NCBI GenBank assembly: GCA_964415715.1 | Contig: CAYQBK010000056.1 | Span: 1-10,772 of the forward strand | Reading direction: 5' to 3' | Source of the DNA: DALYDK01 sp964415715 | GTDB taxonomy: Bacteria > Patescibacteriota > Saccharimonadia > Saccharimonadales > CAIOMD01 | Length of the DNA: 10,772 bases | Position numbers and translations under genes: made by a program | In this document: positions 1 through 7,965 of the stretch, one piece after another | How positions within the stretch are numbered: the first letter of the stretch is position 1 | How the letters are laid out: each line of letters starts with the position of its first letter | Notes under the pieces: model-generated | What the model was told of the DNA's origin: nothing | Databases searched by the model: none | What the model saw: the letters and a program-made list of their open reading frames with translations, nothing else

Positions 1-288
1 GCCACCTTAACTACTAGTTTTTTGACGAGTGTATCTACGAGTAGCCTACCTCAGACTGCAAAAGAGAATATCCAGGGTTCTGTAAAAACACTACAGATAG
101 TCCCTGCAGATAGTGTTGCGCCAAAAGCAATATCCGCCGGAGCTTCAACAGAACAAGCTCAAGAGATTTCTAATATATATAAAGACGCTCAACTTGATGG
201 GTTGAAACAATCTTTATTTATACTTATCGTTATTGCAATCCTAAGTATATTGCTTAGTCGTAACATCCCAAATAAAATACTTTCATAA
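1..288 (+). CDS. MFS multidrug-efflux-type transporter, C-terminal fragment
   Basis: The frame is open at the left edge, so only the last 95 residues are present. They comprise a polar Ser/Thr/Ala-rich stretch of about 65 residues, then a hydrophobic helix (residues 72-87, core LFILIVIAILSILLS) and a short basic tail ending NIPNKILS. A polar outer loop followed by an Ala/Gln-rich segment (AQEISNIYKDAQLDGLKQS) and one last helix is the usual ending of 14-helix DHA2-type (EmrB/QacA) drug:proton antiporters, which export hydrophobic or cationic compounds across the cytoplasmic membrane. The family call rests on this tail only, because none of the diagnostic MFS motifs lie inside the window. The stop codon is 4 bp before the next gene's ATG, so the two are probably co-transcribed. 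An unrelated membrane protein with a similar last helix cannot be excluded. Confidence 0.6.
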   Translation, partial: ATLTTSFLTSVSTSSLPQTAKENIQGSVKTLQIVPADSVAPKAISAGASTEQAQEISNIYKDAQLDGLKQSLFILIVIAILSILLSRNIPNKILS

Positions 289-292
289 ATAA

Positions 293-2554
293 ATGAATAG
301 TTTAAATAAGCGAGTACCCGAGATTACATCAATACTAGTCGCGGTTACTGGATTGCTGATTATTGTTAGCTCAATTGCGAGACGTGGCCCAATAAGGGTA
401 AACACTTTGGGCACTGTTCATATTGTTAGCAAATATCATTTGATACCCATAGGTATAGGCCTGGTGCTAATATATTTGAGCGGTGAGCTAAGGATGAGAA
501 AATCAAATGCGTACTGGTTTTTGGTTGCCTGCATAGGACTGCTGATTACTGACGAATTGTTTCATCATCACCACAAGATACATTTGTTATTATATGCTGG
601 CATATTAGCAATAATTATTTCAATAAAAAAATATTTTGTGGTTCGTAGTGACGCAATTAGCATGAGGCGTGGTGTAACCCTGGCGATTGCTCAATTGATT
701 ACAGTATCTATAGTATGTATTGGAATATATACAATAATCGATCAACGAGAATTTGGCAGAAATATATCTGGTAGCGAGTCATTATCTATAACTATTGATT
801 CTATCTTAGGCAGTAACCTACCTAGTTCAATTAATCCAAGTTTAAACGACCACCTTTTAATCATCACTCTACAAATGTCTTTATTAGTGGCAATAATTAT
901 TATATTTTATAGTATACTCAGGCCACTTAAACTCACTAGCAAAGCTACTAAATCTGACCGAATTGAAGCTGAAAAAATAATAAAAAAATACTCTAACTCG
1001 CCCGAAGATTTTTTCAAAACATACCCCCAAGACAAACACTACTATTTCTATCAAGACAGCTTGGTTGCGTTTGCTGTTGACAACGGAATAGCCGTAGTGC
1101 TAGATGGAGCAATAGGAAACTCAAATATTATTCAAGATTGTCGAAGATCTTTTGTTGATTTTTGTCAGATAAATGGCTGGCGAATAAGTATTATCCACTG
1201 TGACAAACTTGAAGCAGAATCTTGGGAAAAACTTGGATTGAAATCAATAGTTATAGGCAGTGAAGCACTTATTGATATTAACAATTTTATGACGGAACAA
1301 ATTAAAAATAAACATTTTAGATATGTAAAGAACAAAGCTGCCAAAGATGGATTAAGTGTTGATTACATTTCAAAACCAATTAAAACTGAAACTATAAATA
1401 AATTGCGTGATATATCAAAACAGTGGCTCTCAAGAGATCGTCGAGAATATAAATTTATCATGGCTCCGTTCAATACTGAATATATTAAAAACTGTGATGT
1501 TGCGGTCTTAAAACAAAATGAAAAAATAGTTGCTTATGTTAATATAATCCCGACATACGATGATGACTGGCGCAGTATTGATCATATGAGGTTCGCAAGC
1601 GGGACATCGGGTGTTGCTATGCATTACTTAATATTACAGCTAATTATCAATCTTAATGAAAATAACGTCAAAATATTAAATCTAGGCCTGGCTCCACTTT
1701 CTAAAATTGATAACCAACCCCAATCAATAGTTAAATATATTCTGCGCACCCTAAAACAACTTGGTAACAGGTATTATTCATTCTCTGGCGTAGAGCAGTT
1801 CAAGGGTAAATTTGCGCCTCAATGGTCAAACAGATATATTACATACAGTGGCGGATCTAGAACATTAATCACTCTAGCTAGAGCACTCACTAATATTAGT
1901 AGTGTAACTACTAAGAATAGCTACCCAAAATGGATCATGCCTGCAGTGGGAATATCTGCGTTATTGTATAGTTCGTTTATCCTAGCACCCTTGCTAAACG
2001 GCCAGTACTTTATAAATGGTCTAGTAAGCGCACTTGGCCAAAGAGGTCAACCTTATTCATGGCTATTTAATATACTGGATATAATTTCCGGCTTACTACT
2101 GTCGATTGTGTTGTTTTGGGTGCTTAAGCATAAAAAAACTGATAGCAAATTATTGTTGATTTCCACCTGGGCACTATTGATCAATAGTATTGGTATTGTG
2201 TTAGCCGCCCTGATACCACTACCGACTGACTTTCAATCTGAATCACACTTAACTTTATTGATGATTGAAAATCCATTTGTTATAAGCCATGGTATTGGTA
2301 GCTTTGTGAACAGCGCGGGTCTGTTTACAGCTGCTTTATGTTATTTAATTTATTGCAAGCAAATCAAGCATTTCAGTTTTAAAACATTATTAGCTATAGT
2401 GATTTTATTTGTTGCTACATTTGGTTTCATTATTGGATATTCATTAAAATCTAGTGGACCAACTTTACAAAGAATATATATAATATCATCTTCACTATTC
2501 GTATATTTATTAATATATTATCTCGTTAGCAACAAGCCAAAGAATCCACTATAA
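293..2554 (+). CDS. MprF/LysX-like phosphatidylglycerol aminoacyltransferase (DUF2156) fused to DUF998-like membrane domain
   Basis: A 753-residue integral membrane protein with three parts. Residues 10-209 hold about six hydrophobic helices. Residues 215-525 form a soluble DUF2156 domain of the MprF type, which in known members transfers lysine or alanine from aminoacyl-tRNA to phosphatidylglycerol at the inner face of the membrane. Diagnostic stretches are VAYVNIIP (413-420), DHMR (430-433), ILNLGLAPLS (461-470), FKGKFAPQW (503-511) and RYITYSGG (514-521), which closely follow the family's FANI.P, D.MR, FNLGMAPLS and FKEKFDP.W...Y..YPGG blocks. Residues 547-745 add about six more helices, with SALGQRGQPYSWLFNI (579-594) and an HGIGS segment (666-670) resembling DUF998. 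Canonical MprF keeps all its helices before the transferase and has nothing after it. The start is an ATG 4 bp after the transporter stop; no Shine-Dalgarno is seen. A tetra-His run (91-94) lies between helices 3 and 4. The acyl group and the lipid are not determinable from sequence. Confidence 0.85.
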   Translation: MNSLNKRVPEITSILVAVTGLLIIVSSIARRGPIRVNTLGTVHIVSKYHLIPIGIGLVLIYLSGELRMRKSNAYWFLVACIGLLITDELFHHHHKIHLLLYAGILAIIISIKKYFVVRSDAISMRRGVTLAIAQLITVSIVCIGIYTIIDQREFGRNISGSESLSITIDSILGSNLPSSINPSLNDHLLIITLQMSLLVAIIIIFYSILRPLKLTSKATKSDRIEAEKIIKKYSNSPEDFFKTYPQDKHYYFYQDSLVAFAVDNGIAVVLDGAIGNSNIIQDCRRSFVDFCQINGWRISIIHCDKLEAESWEKLGLKSIVIGSEALIDINNFMTEQIKNKHFRYVKNKAAKDGLSVDYISKPIKTETINKLRDISKQWLSRDRREYKFIMAPFNTEYIKNCDVAVLKQNEKIVAYVNIIPTYDDDWRSIDHMRFASGTSGVAMHYLILQLIINLNENNVKILNLGLAPLSKIDNQPQSIVKYILRTLKQLGNRYYSFSGVEQFKGKFAPQWSNRYITYSGGSRTLITLARALTNISSVTTKNSYPKWIMPAVGISALLYSSFILAPLLNGQYFINGLVSALGQRGQPYSWLFNILDIISGLLLSIVLFWVLKHKKTDSKLLLISTWALLINSIGIVLAALIPLPTDFQSESHLTLLMIENPFVISHGIGSFVNSAGLFTAALCYLIYCKQIKHFSFKTLLAIVILFVATFGFIIGYSLKSSGPTLQRIYIISSSLFVYLLIYYLVSNKPKNPL

Positions 2555-2555
2555 A

Positions 2556-4013
2556 CTATCTAGAATAATATGCTTTAACTGTTGGATTCTTTGCGTCTAT
2601 GTCTACTAAATCTGAAACTGTAACCAGACTGTAGCCCTGTGATATTAAATCAGGTATTATTCGTCTATAAGCTTCGACTGTGGTTGACTGTGTGTCATGA
2701 GAGATTACTATAGCACCAGTCTTCGCACTGGCCATAACTTTTTGGTATAAAACATCCGTATTTTTATCTTTCCAGTCAGATGGGTCGACGCTCCACAAAA
2801 TATATGGCAGTCCGTTTGTAACCATATTAAAATTACTGAATGAGCCATAAGGTGGACGAACCATATAAGATTTTTTTCCAACAACACCCACAATGGCCTG
2901 ATTTGTTTTGTCTACTTGATTTTGAACATTTTCAGCGTTTGCATAGGCCAAATCCAAGTGATCCCAAGTCTGAATGCCGATATCGTGCCCCTCACTAGCA
3001 ATCCTCTTAAGTGTCTCTTCATTACCAGATATTTGTCGTCCAATAACATAAAAACTCGCTTTAACATTATACTGTTTTAGTATATCCAATAATTTAGGCG
3101 TATTTGCGCTTGGGCCATCATTAAAAGTTAATGCTATACATTTTTTAATTGAGCAGTCAGTTTTTTCATCAGTTGCAAGTGGCTGAGCAGCAGCTAGTTT
3201 GCTGCTCAGTTCCGTATTTACAGAGTCTTGTTGCGCCTGCTTTGTTTCTTGTGCTTTAACAAGTTCTGGGTAAATGACCGTTAAGGCTTTGTCACTTAAA
3301 ATGTTCTCAATCCCTGAAACTGGCAGCTCGGCCCTGATGGCGCCCAAGTTAGTCGGGGCGACTTGGCCTGGCTCAAAAACAATCACGTACACATTGCCAT
3401 TACCTATTTCAAATTGATCAAAGTTTTCATAAACTGGAGATGTCCCTTTATTTACAGTATCAGTATTATAATTTTGGCCTAAAACTGTTTTTAGCTTTTC
3501 CCTTGCCTCCGTAGATAGAGATTTCAGATAATCTCCAGACTTAAACATATCTTTTGTGGTTATTTGTTCGCCTGTTTTTGCATCGTATATCCTATTAAAC
3601 CTTATGTCCGATTCGGTTGTACCCAGGTAACTTTTGCCTGAATATGCCAAGTTGATTATATTTTCAGTATTCAAATATACATCACTATTTAGGTTTAATT
3701 CTAGTGGGCGGGAAAGTTTATCAGCACTTTTCGCTAGTGACTGACGAAACGAGTTTAGATAATTATCCATTTCTGCCCTGGCTTGAACATTTATGCGGTC
3801 ATTTGGTGTCAAAGGGTACATCATACTTAGTCGATACTTATCTGACCATTCAGATAAAACATCGTACGTTATATTGTCATAAGGGCTTTTTTTAGTAGTT
3901 TCAGTAGCAGCGGGCTTATTTGTGTTTTTCGAAAAATTTAGGCCAAAAAATATGCCTACTGCAATCAATCCGACTATTACAACTGAACCTAGTATAATTA
4001 TAGTTTTTTTCAT
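2556..4013 (-). CDS. Membrane-anchored or secreted NodB-type polysaccharide deacetylase with DUF3298-like N-terminal region; active site altered
   Basis: Starting at the ATG at 4013 the product is 485 residues: a basic N terminus and one hydrophobic helix (about 4-26), then an outer region of about 230 residues resembling DUF4163/DUF3298 (YDAKTGEQITTKDMF is typical), a Gln/Ala-rich linker, and a NodB domain (about 290-470). Bacillus PdaC, a peptidoglycan MurNAc deacetylase, has this architecture. NodB blocks visible are TFNDGP (296-301), GHDIGIQTWDH (342-352), RPPYG (386-390), WSVDPSDW (407-414) and VISHD (436-440). Two canonical residues differ: the catalytic-base Asp of TFDDGP is Asn298 and the first metal His of the H(S/T)xxH motif is Gln348, while Asp299, His352 and His439 remain. 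Hydrolysis is therefore doubtful; the protein may be a wall-binding pseudoenzyme. A TTG five codons upstream gives the same frame, but the ATG leads straight into MKKTIII and neither has a ribosome site. The gene converges on the MprF-like gene with one base between them. Confidence 0.85.
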   Translation of the reverse strand: MKKTIIILGSVVIVGLIAVGIFFGLNFSKNTNKPAATETTKKSPYDNITYDVLSEWSDKYRLSMMYPLTPNDRINVQARAEMDNYLNSFRQSLAKSADKLSRPLELNLNSDVYLNTENIINLAYSGKSYLGTTESDIRFNRIYDAKTGEQITTKDMFKSGDYLKSLSTEAREKLKTVLGQNYNTDTVNKGTSPVYENFDQFEIGNGNVYVIVFEPGQVAPTNLGAIRAELPVSGIENILSDKALTVIYPELVKAQETKQAQQDSVNTELSSKLAAAQPLATDEKTDCSIKKCIALTFNDGPSANTPKLLDILKQYNVKASFYVIGRQISGNEETLKRIASEGHDIGIQTWDHLDLAYANAENVQNQVDKTNQAIVGVVGKKSYMVRPPYGSFSNFNMVTNGLPYILWSVDPSDWKDKNTDVLYQKVMASAKTGAIVISHDTQSTTVEAYRRIIPDLISQGYSLVTVSDLVDIDAKNPTVKAYYSR

Positions 4014-4046
4014 ATTTATATTTGCCAATTTAGCTATTACTTATAT

Positions 4047-4052
4047 ATTATA
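4047..4052 (-). promoter_or_regulatory. Candidate -10 box for the deacetylase-like gene
   Basis: A perfect TATAAT reads on the minus strand in the short gap between the purQ stop and the deacetylase start, about 33 bases before the ATG at 4013. The region 17-18 bases upstream reads CCCCAA or TCCCCA, so no -35 box is convincing. The site would allow expression independent of the pur genes, but in A+T-rich DNA a lone hexamer is weak evidence. Confidence 0.35.
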
Positions 4053-4062
4053 CATAAGTATT

Positions 4063-4854
4063 TTATAATTTGGGGACTTTTTTAGAGTACTCGATAATAT
4101 TGCTAAATATTTTCATTGCATATAATCTTGAAGTATCAGCCTTATCCCTATTTGGGTGGAAAGAGCATATAGATCTTTCTGGGTGAGGCATCATACCAAC
4201 TATTAGGCCAGTCGAATCACATATGCCAGCAATATCATTTATTGAACCATTTGGGTTATCAGGATATTTTGTATTTTTAGTACCTAAAATAGATGAGTAT
4301 CTAAATATAACCTGCTTGTTTTTTTCTATCTGTTCAATTACTTCTTCATTTGCATAAAATCTACCTTCGCCATGAGCCACCTGCATGGCAATACTTTGAA
4401 ACGCGAAATCATCAGCCTGGAAGAACTTACACACAGACCTTTGAGGCATTAGCTCCACCCACCTACATTCAAAATGGCCACTTTCGTTATCAATTAATGA
4501 GGCTACCTGTGCACCCGATAAACCAAAAGGAAGCAGACCCATTCGAACTAAAACCTGGAAGCCATTGCAAATGCCTAATATTGGCTTTTTGGCTGTAACA
4601 AAATCAGATATTTGATTATGTAGATATGAATTTAGTTCATTAGCCAAAACCTTACCCGATGCAATATCATCTCCGTAGGAAAATCCACCGGGAATTGCCA
4701 AAATTTCATAGTCTGCTAAATTCTGTAAACCATTTCTTAAATCATTAACATGGACAATACTAGTGCAGCCACCAGCTTGTTTAAATGCATTAGACATTTC
4801 CATATCACAGTTTGTACCATCAGTTTTCAATATACATACATTAGGTTTTTTCAT
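4063..4854 (-). CDS. purQ: Phosphoribosylformylglycinamidine synthase, glutaminase subunit PurQ
   Basis: A 263-residue class I glutamine amidotransferase that hydrolyses glutamine and passes ammonia to PurL for the fourth step of purine synthesis (FGAR to FGAM, ATP-dependent), in the cytoplasm. Seen in sequence: oxyanion-hole strand IPGGFSYGDD (54-63), nucleophile elbow GICNGFQ with Cys96 (94-100), HGEGRF (161-166), and the catalytic His224/Glu226 in MMPHPER (221-227). PNGS (201-204) and the FHPN segment near the end match the PurQ family rather than other amidotransferases. The length exceeds that of short Bacillus-type PurQ (about 227) and agrees with PurQ partners of fused PurSL proteins. 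The ATG lies one base after the purL TGA stop, so translation is probably coupled; an AAGG 11 bases upstream may help. All catalytic residues are intact. Confidence 0.96.
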   Translation of the reverse strand: MKKPNVCILKTDGTNCDMEMSNAFKQAGGCTSIVHVNDLRNGLQNLADYEILAIPGGFSYGDDIASGKVLANELNSYLHNQISDFVTAKKPILGICNGFQVLVRMGLLPFGLSGAQVASLIDNESGHFECRWVELMPQRSVCKFFQADDFAFQSIAMQVAHGEGRFYANEEVIEQIEKNKQVIFRYSSILGTKNTKYPDNPNGSINDIAGICDSTGLIVGMMPHPERSICSFHPNRDKADTSRLYAMKIFSNIIEYSKKVPKL

Positions 4855-4855
4855 A

Positions 4856-7687
4856 TCAAAATATACCTTTCATAGTTGACTGCCATGCATCCTTGAGTTC
4901 TAGTGTAGTGACAGTAAAGATCTTCCTACTATTATTTTTAACTGACATTTCGGGGGTTTTAGTAGTATGGCCAATTTCTGTTATTGGTATATCATGAAAT
5001 ATTTTTTTCACATCTGTTTCTCTTGATATTTCGACCACAAAACAACCGGCATATTCAGCAAACATAGTAGCCTGTAAATCATCTACATTTAGATCAATTT
5101 TTGCACCACAGTTTCTGCCAAAACACATCTCAGATACAGTAGTTATTAAGCCTCCTTCGCTAATATCATGACAAGCCAATATTTGATCTTTTGATATTGC
5201 CCCATGAATTTGAGTCAATATTGCCATAATGTTTTGCTTATCTACCTTTGGAAATATATTTGTCGATGCACCAAGCACATCATAATACGTGCTACCAGCC
5301 AAACCATTACCAATATTACCTATTAGATACAAATCTGTTAGGCCAGGGTTTTTTATATCACTTGTGCAGGTCTTTGAAACATCATTTATTTTACCAAATA
5401 TAGACATTGTATAAACTGGTGGAATCTTTATTATTTCCCCATCCGCACTACGGTAGGTAGATGACAAACTATCTTTACCTGATATTACCGGCACACCAAG
5501 TATATGCATCATATCAACAGCAGCGTCCACCGCTCTATCAAGTGATCCCATAGTTTGCTTGTCAGGAAAAGGCCATATATAGTTGCCCACTCCAGCAGCC
5601 TGTGTAATATCACCTCCAACCGCTACATAGTTGGCGGCCGCTTCAGTTATAGACCATACAGTACCCTCGTATGGGTCTATATTATTCAATATCGGATTCA
5701 TTCCGTGTGTCTGAACTACGCCATAAGGTTTATTTAATATTGGCCTAACAACCAGTGCATCATTTGGCCCAGATTCATCAACACCACCAAACGGCCCAAC
5801 AATATTTCCACCCTGAACACCATGATCGTATTGACGGACTATTGGTTCTTTTGAACAAACATTGCCATGAGTCAAAACTTTTTTTATTCGTGTTATCCAC
5901 TCGTCTTCGTTTTTTGGTAACCTAGGCAATTGTTCAGCCAGTATATCTTGTGACCACTCACCAGTCATTGTTCTCTGTGGTAGTCCAGATATCAAAAAAT
6001 CATAATCAATCTGAGAAATAGGTTCACCCGATTGACGTATTGTTAATGTATTTGTGCCATCAAATACACCTAACTTTGTAACTTCAACATTGTATTTATT
6101 GCAAATTTTGACAAATTCGTTATATTTCTTTGGATCAATAGCCATCGCCATACGTTCCTGTGATTCACTTAGCCATATTTCCCACGGCTTCATACCTGTG
6201 TATTTAACGGGGATTTTATCAATATCAACATCTATGCCAATTTCTTCACCCAATTCACCAATAGCCGATGAAAATCCGGCTGCCCCACAGTCAGTTATGG
6301 CTCGTATTAGGCCCATATCTCGCGCCACCAGCAAAGCATCTGACATCCTTTTTTCCTCTATGGCATTGCCTATTTGAACTGCATTTGAATTAATTTGAGC
6401 GGTTTTATCTGTCATCTCACCCGATGAAAAAGTTGCGCCATGGATACCATCACGACCTGTTTTGCCACCGGTGATAATAATATAGTCACCCTTTTGAGGC
6501 TTGCCTTGTTGGGCATATTTTTCTGGAAGTACTCCATAGGCTCCGACAATAATAGTTGGTTTTGCCCTAAAATCTTCGTGATAATGGACCGAGCCGTTAC
6601 CAGTCGGTATACCCATTCGGTTGCCATAATCACGTACACCCTGGACCACTCGACGCTGTAAATAATCTGGCCTAAGCGTTCCCGCGGGCAGCTTGTCGCT
6701 GGCAAGGTCAGGCGGGGCAAAGCAAAACATATCTGTTGATATTATTGTTTTCGCACCCTGGCCAGTACCCATGATATCTCGAAAAACTCCACCACTCCCT
6801 GTCATTGCGCCACCATATGGTTCAATAGCCGATGGACTATTATGAGTTTCTACTTTGCCACATATAGCCCAACCATCATAAAATGATATAACCCCCGAAT
6901 TGTCATTAAATGCAGACAAAACTAGTTTACCAAAATGCTTTTTGGCGGCATTTTTGATACGCTTAAACATTGGCATTTTTTCAACACCGTTGATAACCAA
7001 TTTAGCATTAAATGTTTTATGTCCACAATGCTCACTCCAGCGCGCGGCAATTATCTCTAGTTCGATATCTGTTGGGTCTCGACCAAGCATATTAAAATAT
7101 TTTTGAATCACTAGCATCTCATCTATATCTAAAAACAACTTTCCATCAGACAATAACAGCAACTCTTTGTTGGACAAATCTCTTATTGGTATAGTTTCAA
7201 CTATACCTTTTTTCGCTTTGGTAATTAGTGTTCTTGGAGGATTAACTACTACAGTTTCAACTGTTTTATTAACAAGCAATCTGTCTATTATTTGGTCAAC
7301 TTGTTCTTTAGATATTGATTGCCCAATAAATAAATACTCTACAGATGAATCAGCTGCTATCAATTTTATACCGATATCAGTGCTAGCTTTTAAGATTGAT
7401 GCAACTTCAGGATTCATAACTCCAGGAATATATGCAACCTCAACAGCCAAATACGAGTCATAGTCTTTTTTCCTGTTTATAGTATATTTTTCTACTATTG
7501 GATCTATCAATAAATCGTTAGCGATTTTAATAGCTTGAGATCTAGAAATACCTTCTAGTCGATATATCTTATTTGTTTTTACTTGCTTAATATTACTGAA
7601 CCCAAAAGTATTTTGAATCTGATTGTACGTATTTATTCCTCTAGAGTCACATGTATCGTTACTTACGGTTATTTCATATATCGACAC
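4856..7687 (-). CDS. purL: Phosphoribosylformylglycinamidine synthase, fused PurS-PurL synthetase subunit
   Basis: The synthetase chain of FGAM synthase (943 residues from the GTG at 7687): it amidates FGAR using ATP and ammonia delivered by PurQ. Residues about 1-75 and 78-150 look like two PurS modules in tandem (each beta strand, helix, then a segment such as LLIDPIVEKYTI or LLVNKTVETVVV). They would bridge to PurQ, and no separate purS is seen. The PurL core follows: linker MLGRDPTDIELEIIAARWSEHCGHKTF (starting near 200), KVETHNSPSAIEPYGGAMTG (278-297) for nucleotide/substrate binding, GGKTGRDGIHGATFSS (407-422), DCGAAGFSSAIGELGEE (466-482), SESQERM (507-513), SGKDSLSSTY (736-745) and CHDISEGGL (839-847). 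Length lies between short PurL (about 740) and the 1,300-residue PurL with fused glutaminase. The GTG is preferred over an in-frame TTG four codons upstream, because that TTG overlaps the GGAGG site. The stop TGA abuts purQ. Confidence 0.95.
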   Translation of the reverse strand: MSIYEITVSNDTCDSRGINTYNQIQNTFGFSNIKQVKTNKIYRLEGISRSQAIKIANDLLIDPIVEKYTINRKKDYDSYLAVEVAYIPGVMNPEVASILKASTDIGIKLIAADSSVEYLFIGQSISKEQVDQIIDRLLVNKTVETVVVNPPRTLITKAKKGIVETIPIRDLSNKELLLLSDGKLFLDIDEMLVIQKYFNMLGRDPTDIELEIIAARWSEHCGHKTFNAKLVINGVEKMPMFKRIKNAAKKHFGKLVLSAFNDNSGVISFYDGWAICGKVETHNSPSAIEPYGGAMTGSGGVFRDIMGTGQGAKTIISTDMFCFAPPDLASDKLPAGTLRPDYLQRRVVQGVRDYGNRMGIPTGNGSVHYHEDFRAKPTIIVGAYGVLPEKYAQQGKPQKGDYIIITGGKTGRDGIHGATFSSGEMTDKTAQINSNAVQIGNAIEEKRMSDALLVARDMGLIRAITDCGAAGFSSAIGELGEEIGIDVDIDKIPVKYTGMKPWEIWLSESQERMAMAIDPKKYNEFVKICNKYNVEVTKLGVFDGTNTLTIRQSGEPISQIDYDFLISGLPQRTMTGEWSQDILAEQLPRLPKNEDEWITRIKKVLTHGNVCSKEPIVRQYDHGVQGGNIVGPFGGVDESGPNDALVVRPILNKPYGVVQTHGMNPILNNIDPYEGTVWSITEAAANYVAVGGDITQAAGVGNYIWPFPDKQTMGSLDRAVDAAVDMMHILGVPVISGKDSLSSTYRSADGEIIKIPPVYTMSIFGKINDVSKTCTSDIKNPGLTDLYLIGNIGNGLAGSTYYDVLGASTNIFPKVDKQNIMAILTQIHGAISKDQILACHDISEGGLITTVSEMCFGRNCGAKIDLNVDDLQATMFAEYAGCFVVEISRETDVKKIFHDIPITEIGHTTKTPEMSVKNNSRKIFTVTTLELKDAWQSTMKGIF

Positions 7688-7691
7688 ATAT

Positions 7692-7697
7692 ACCTCC
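7692..7697 (-). promoter_or_regulatory. Strong Shine-Dalgarno site of purL
   Basis: The minus strand reads TTTGGAGGTATATGTG, placing GGAGG five bases before the GTG at 7687. This is the clearest ribosome-binding site in the window. It decides the start, because the in-frame TTG at 7699 overlaps the GGAGG itself and could not use it. Confidence 0.8.
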
Positions 7698-7715
7698 AAA
7701 TTTTATTATCTATAT

Positions 7716-7729
7716 ATATTGTACAATAT
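7716..7729. promoter_or_regulatory. 14-bp perfect palindrome and possible -10 of the pur genes
   Basis: ATATTGTACAATAT is perfectly self-complementary and sits between the stop of the small upstream reading frame and the purL ribosome site. On the minus strand it contains TACAAT, a usable -10, about 30 bases before the purL GTG; no good -35 is seen 17 bases upstream (CGGTCA). It may be an operator, a promoter core, or both. Short A+T-rich palindromes are common by chance, so confidence is modest. Confidence 0.35.
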
Positions 7730-7939
7730 TTACTTGCTTCTGACCGATTTTGCTACTTTTAGCATGTCAGCTTCTGGCATAAGCCACGATTTATAGTTAC
7801 TTCCATCTACCCTACTGCGAGCTTTCTGACACCCAGCAAGTACCTGAGTCTCCACTTTGTATGTTTTACCGTTACTGCCACAGACCTTTATAAATAGTTT
7901 GTCATACCAACCAAAGTTTACTAATCCCCACTTATCCAT
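7730..7939 (-). CDS. Small protein of unknown function upstream of purL
   Basis: A 69-residue frame from ATG to TAA, beginning MDKWGLVNFGWYDKLF and ending LKVAKSVRSK. It is basic, has no hydrophobic helix and carries two cysteines (Cys20, Cys37). I do not recognise a family. In favour of it being real: it is on the purL strand, 42 bp upstream of purL, has a stop two codons before the ATG, and a TATAAT lies about 20 bases before the ATG at 7959-7964. Against: there is no Shine-Dalgarno site, it is short, and it abuts a palindromic element that may have interrupted a longer gene or its regulatory region. It could be a genuine small gene, a gene remnant or chance. Confidence 0.4.
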   Translation of the reverse strand: MDKWGLVNFGWYDKLFIKVCGSNGKTYKVETQVLAGCQKARSRVDGSNYKSWLMPEADMLKVAKSVRSK

Positions 7940-7965
7940 ATGTCGTTCAAGTAGGGTAATTATAA

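Noticed and set aside
4350..4598. 82-residue plus-strand frame opposite purQ
   Set aside because: Antisense to the conserved catalytic region of PurQ; composition looks like a reverse-frame translation.
6412..6720. 102-residue minus-strand frame inside purL
   Set aside because: It is a different frame within the strongly conserved PurL core (AIRS-like region), so it is a shadow.
7697..7699. TTG start for PurL four codons upstream
   Set aside because: The TTG overlaps the GGAGG ribosome site, which is correctly spaced only for the GTG at 7687.
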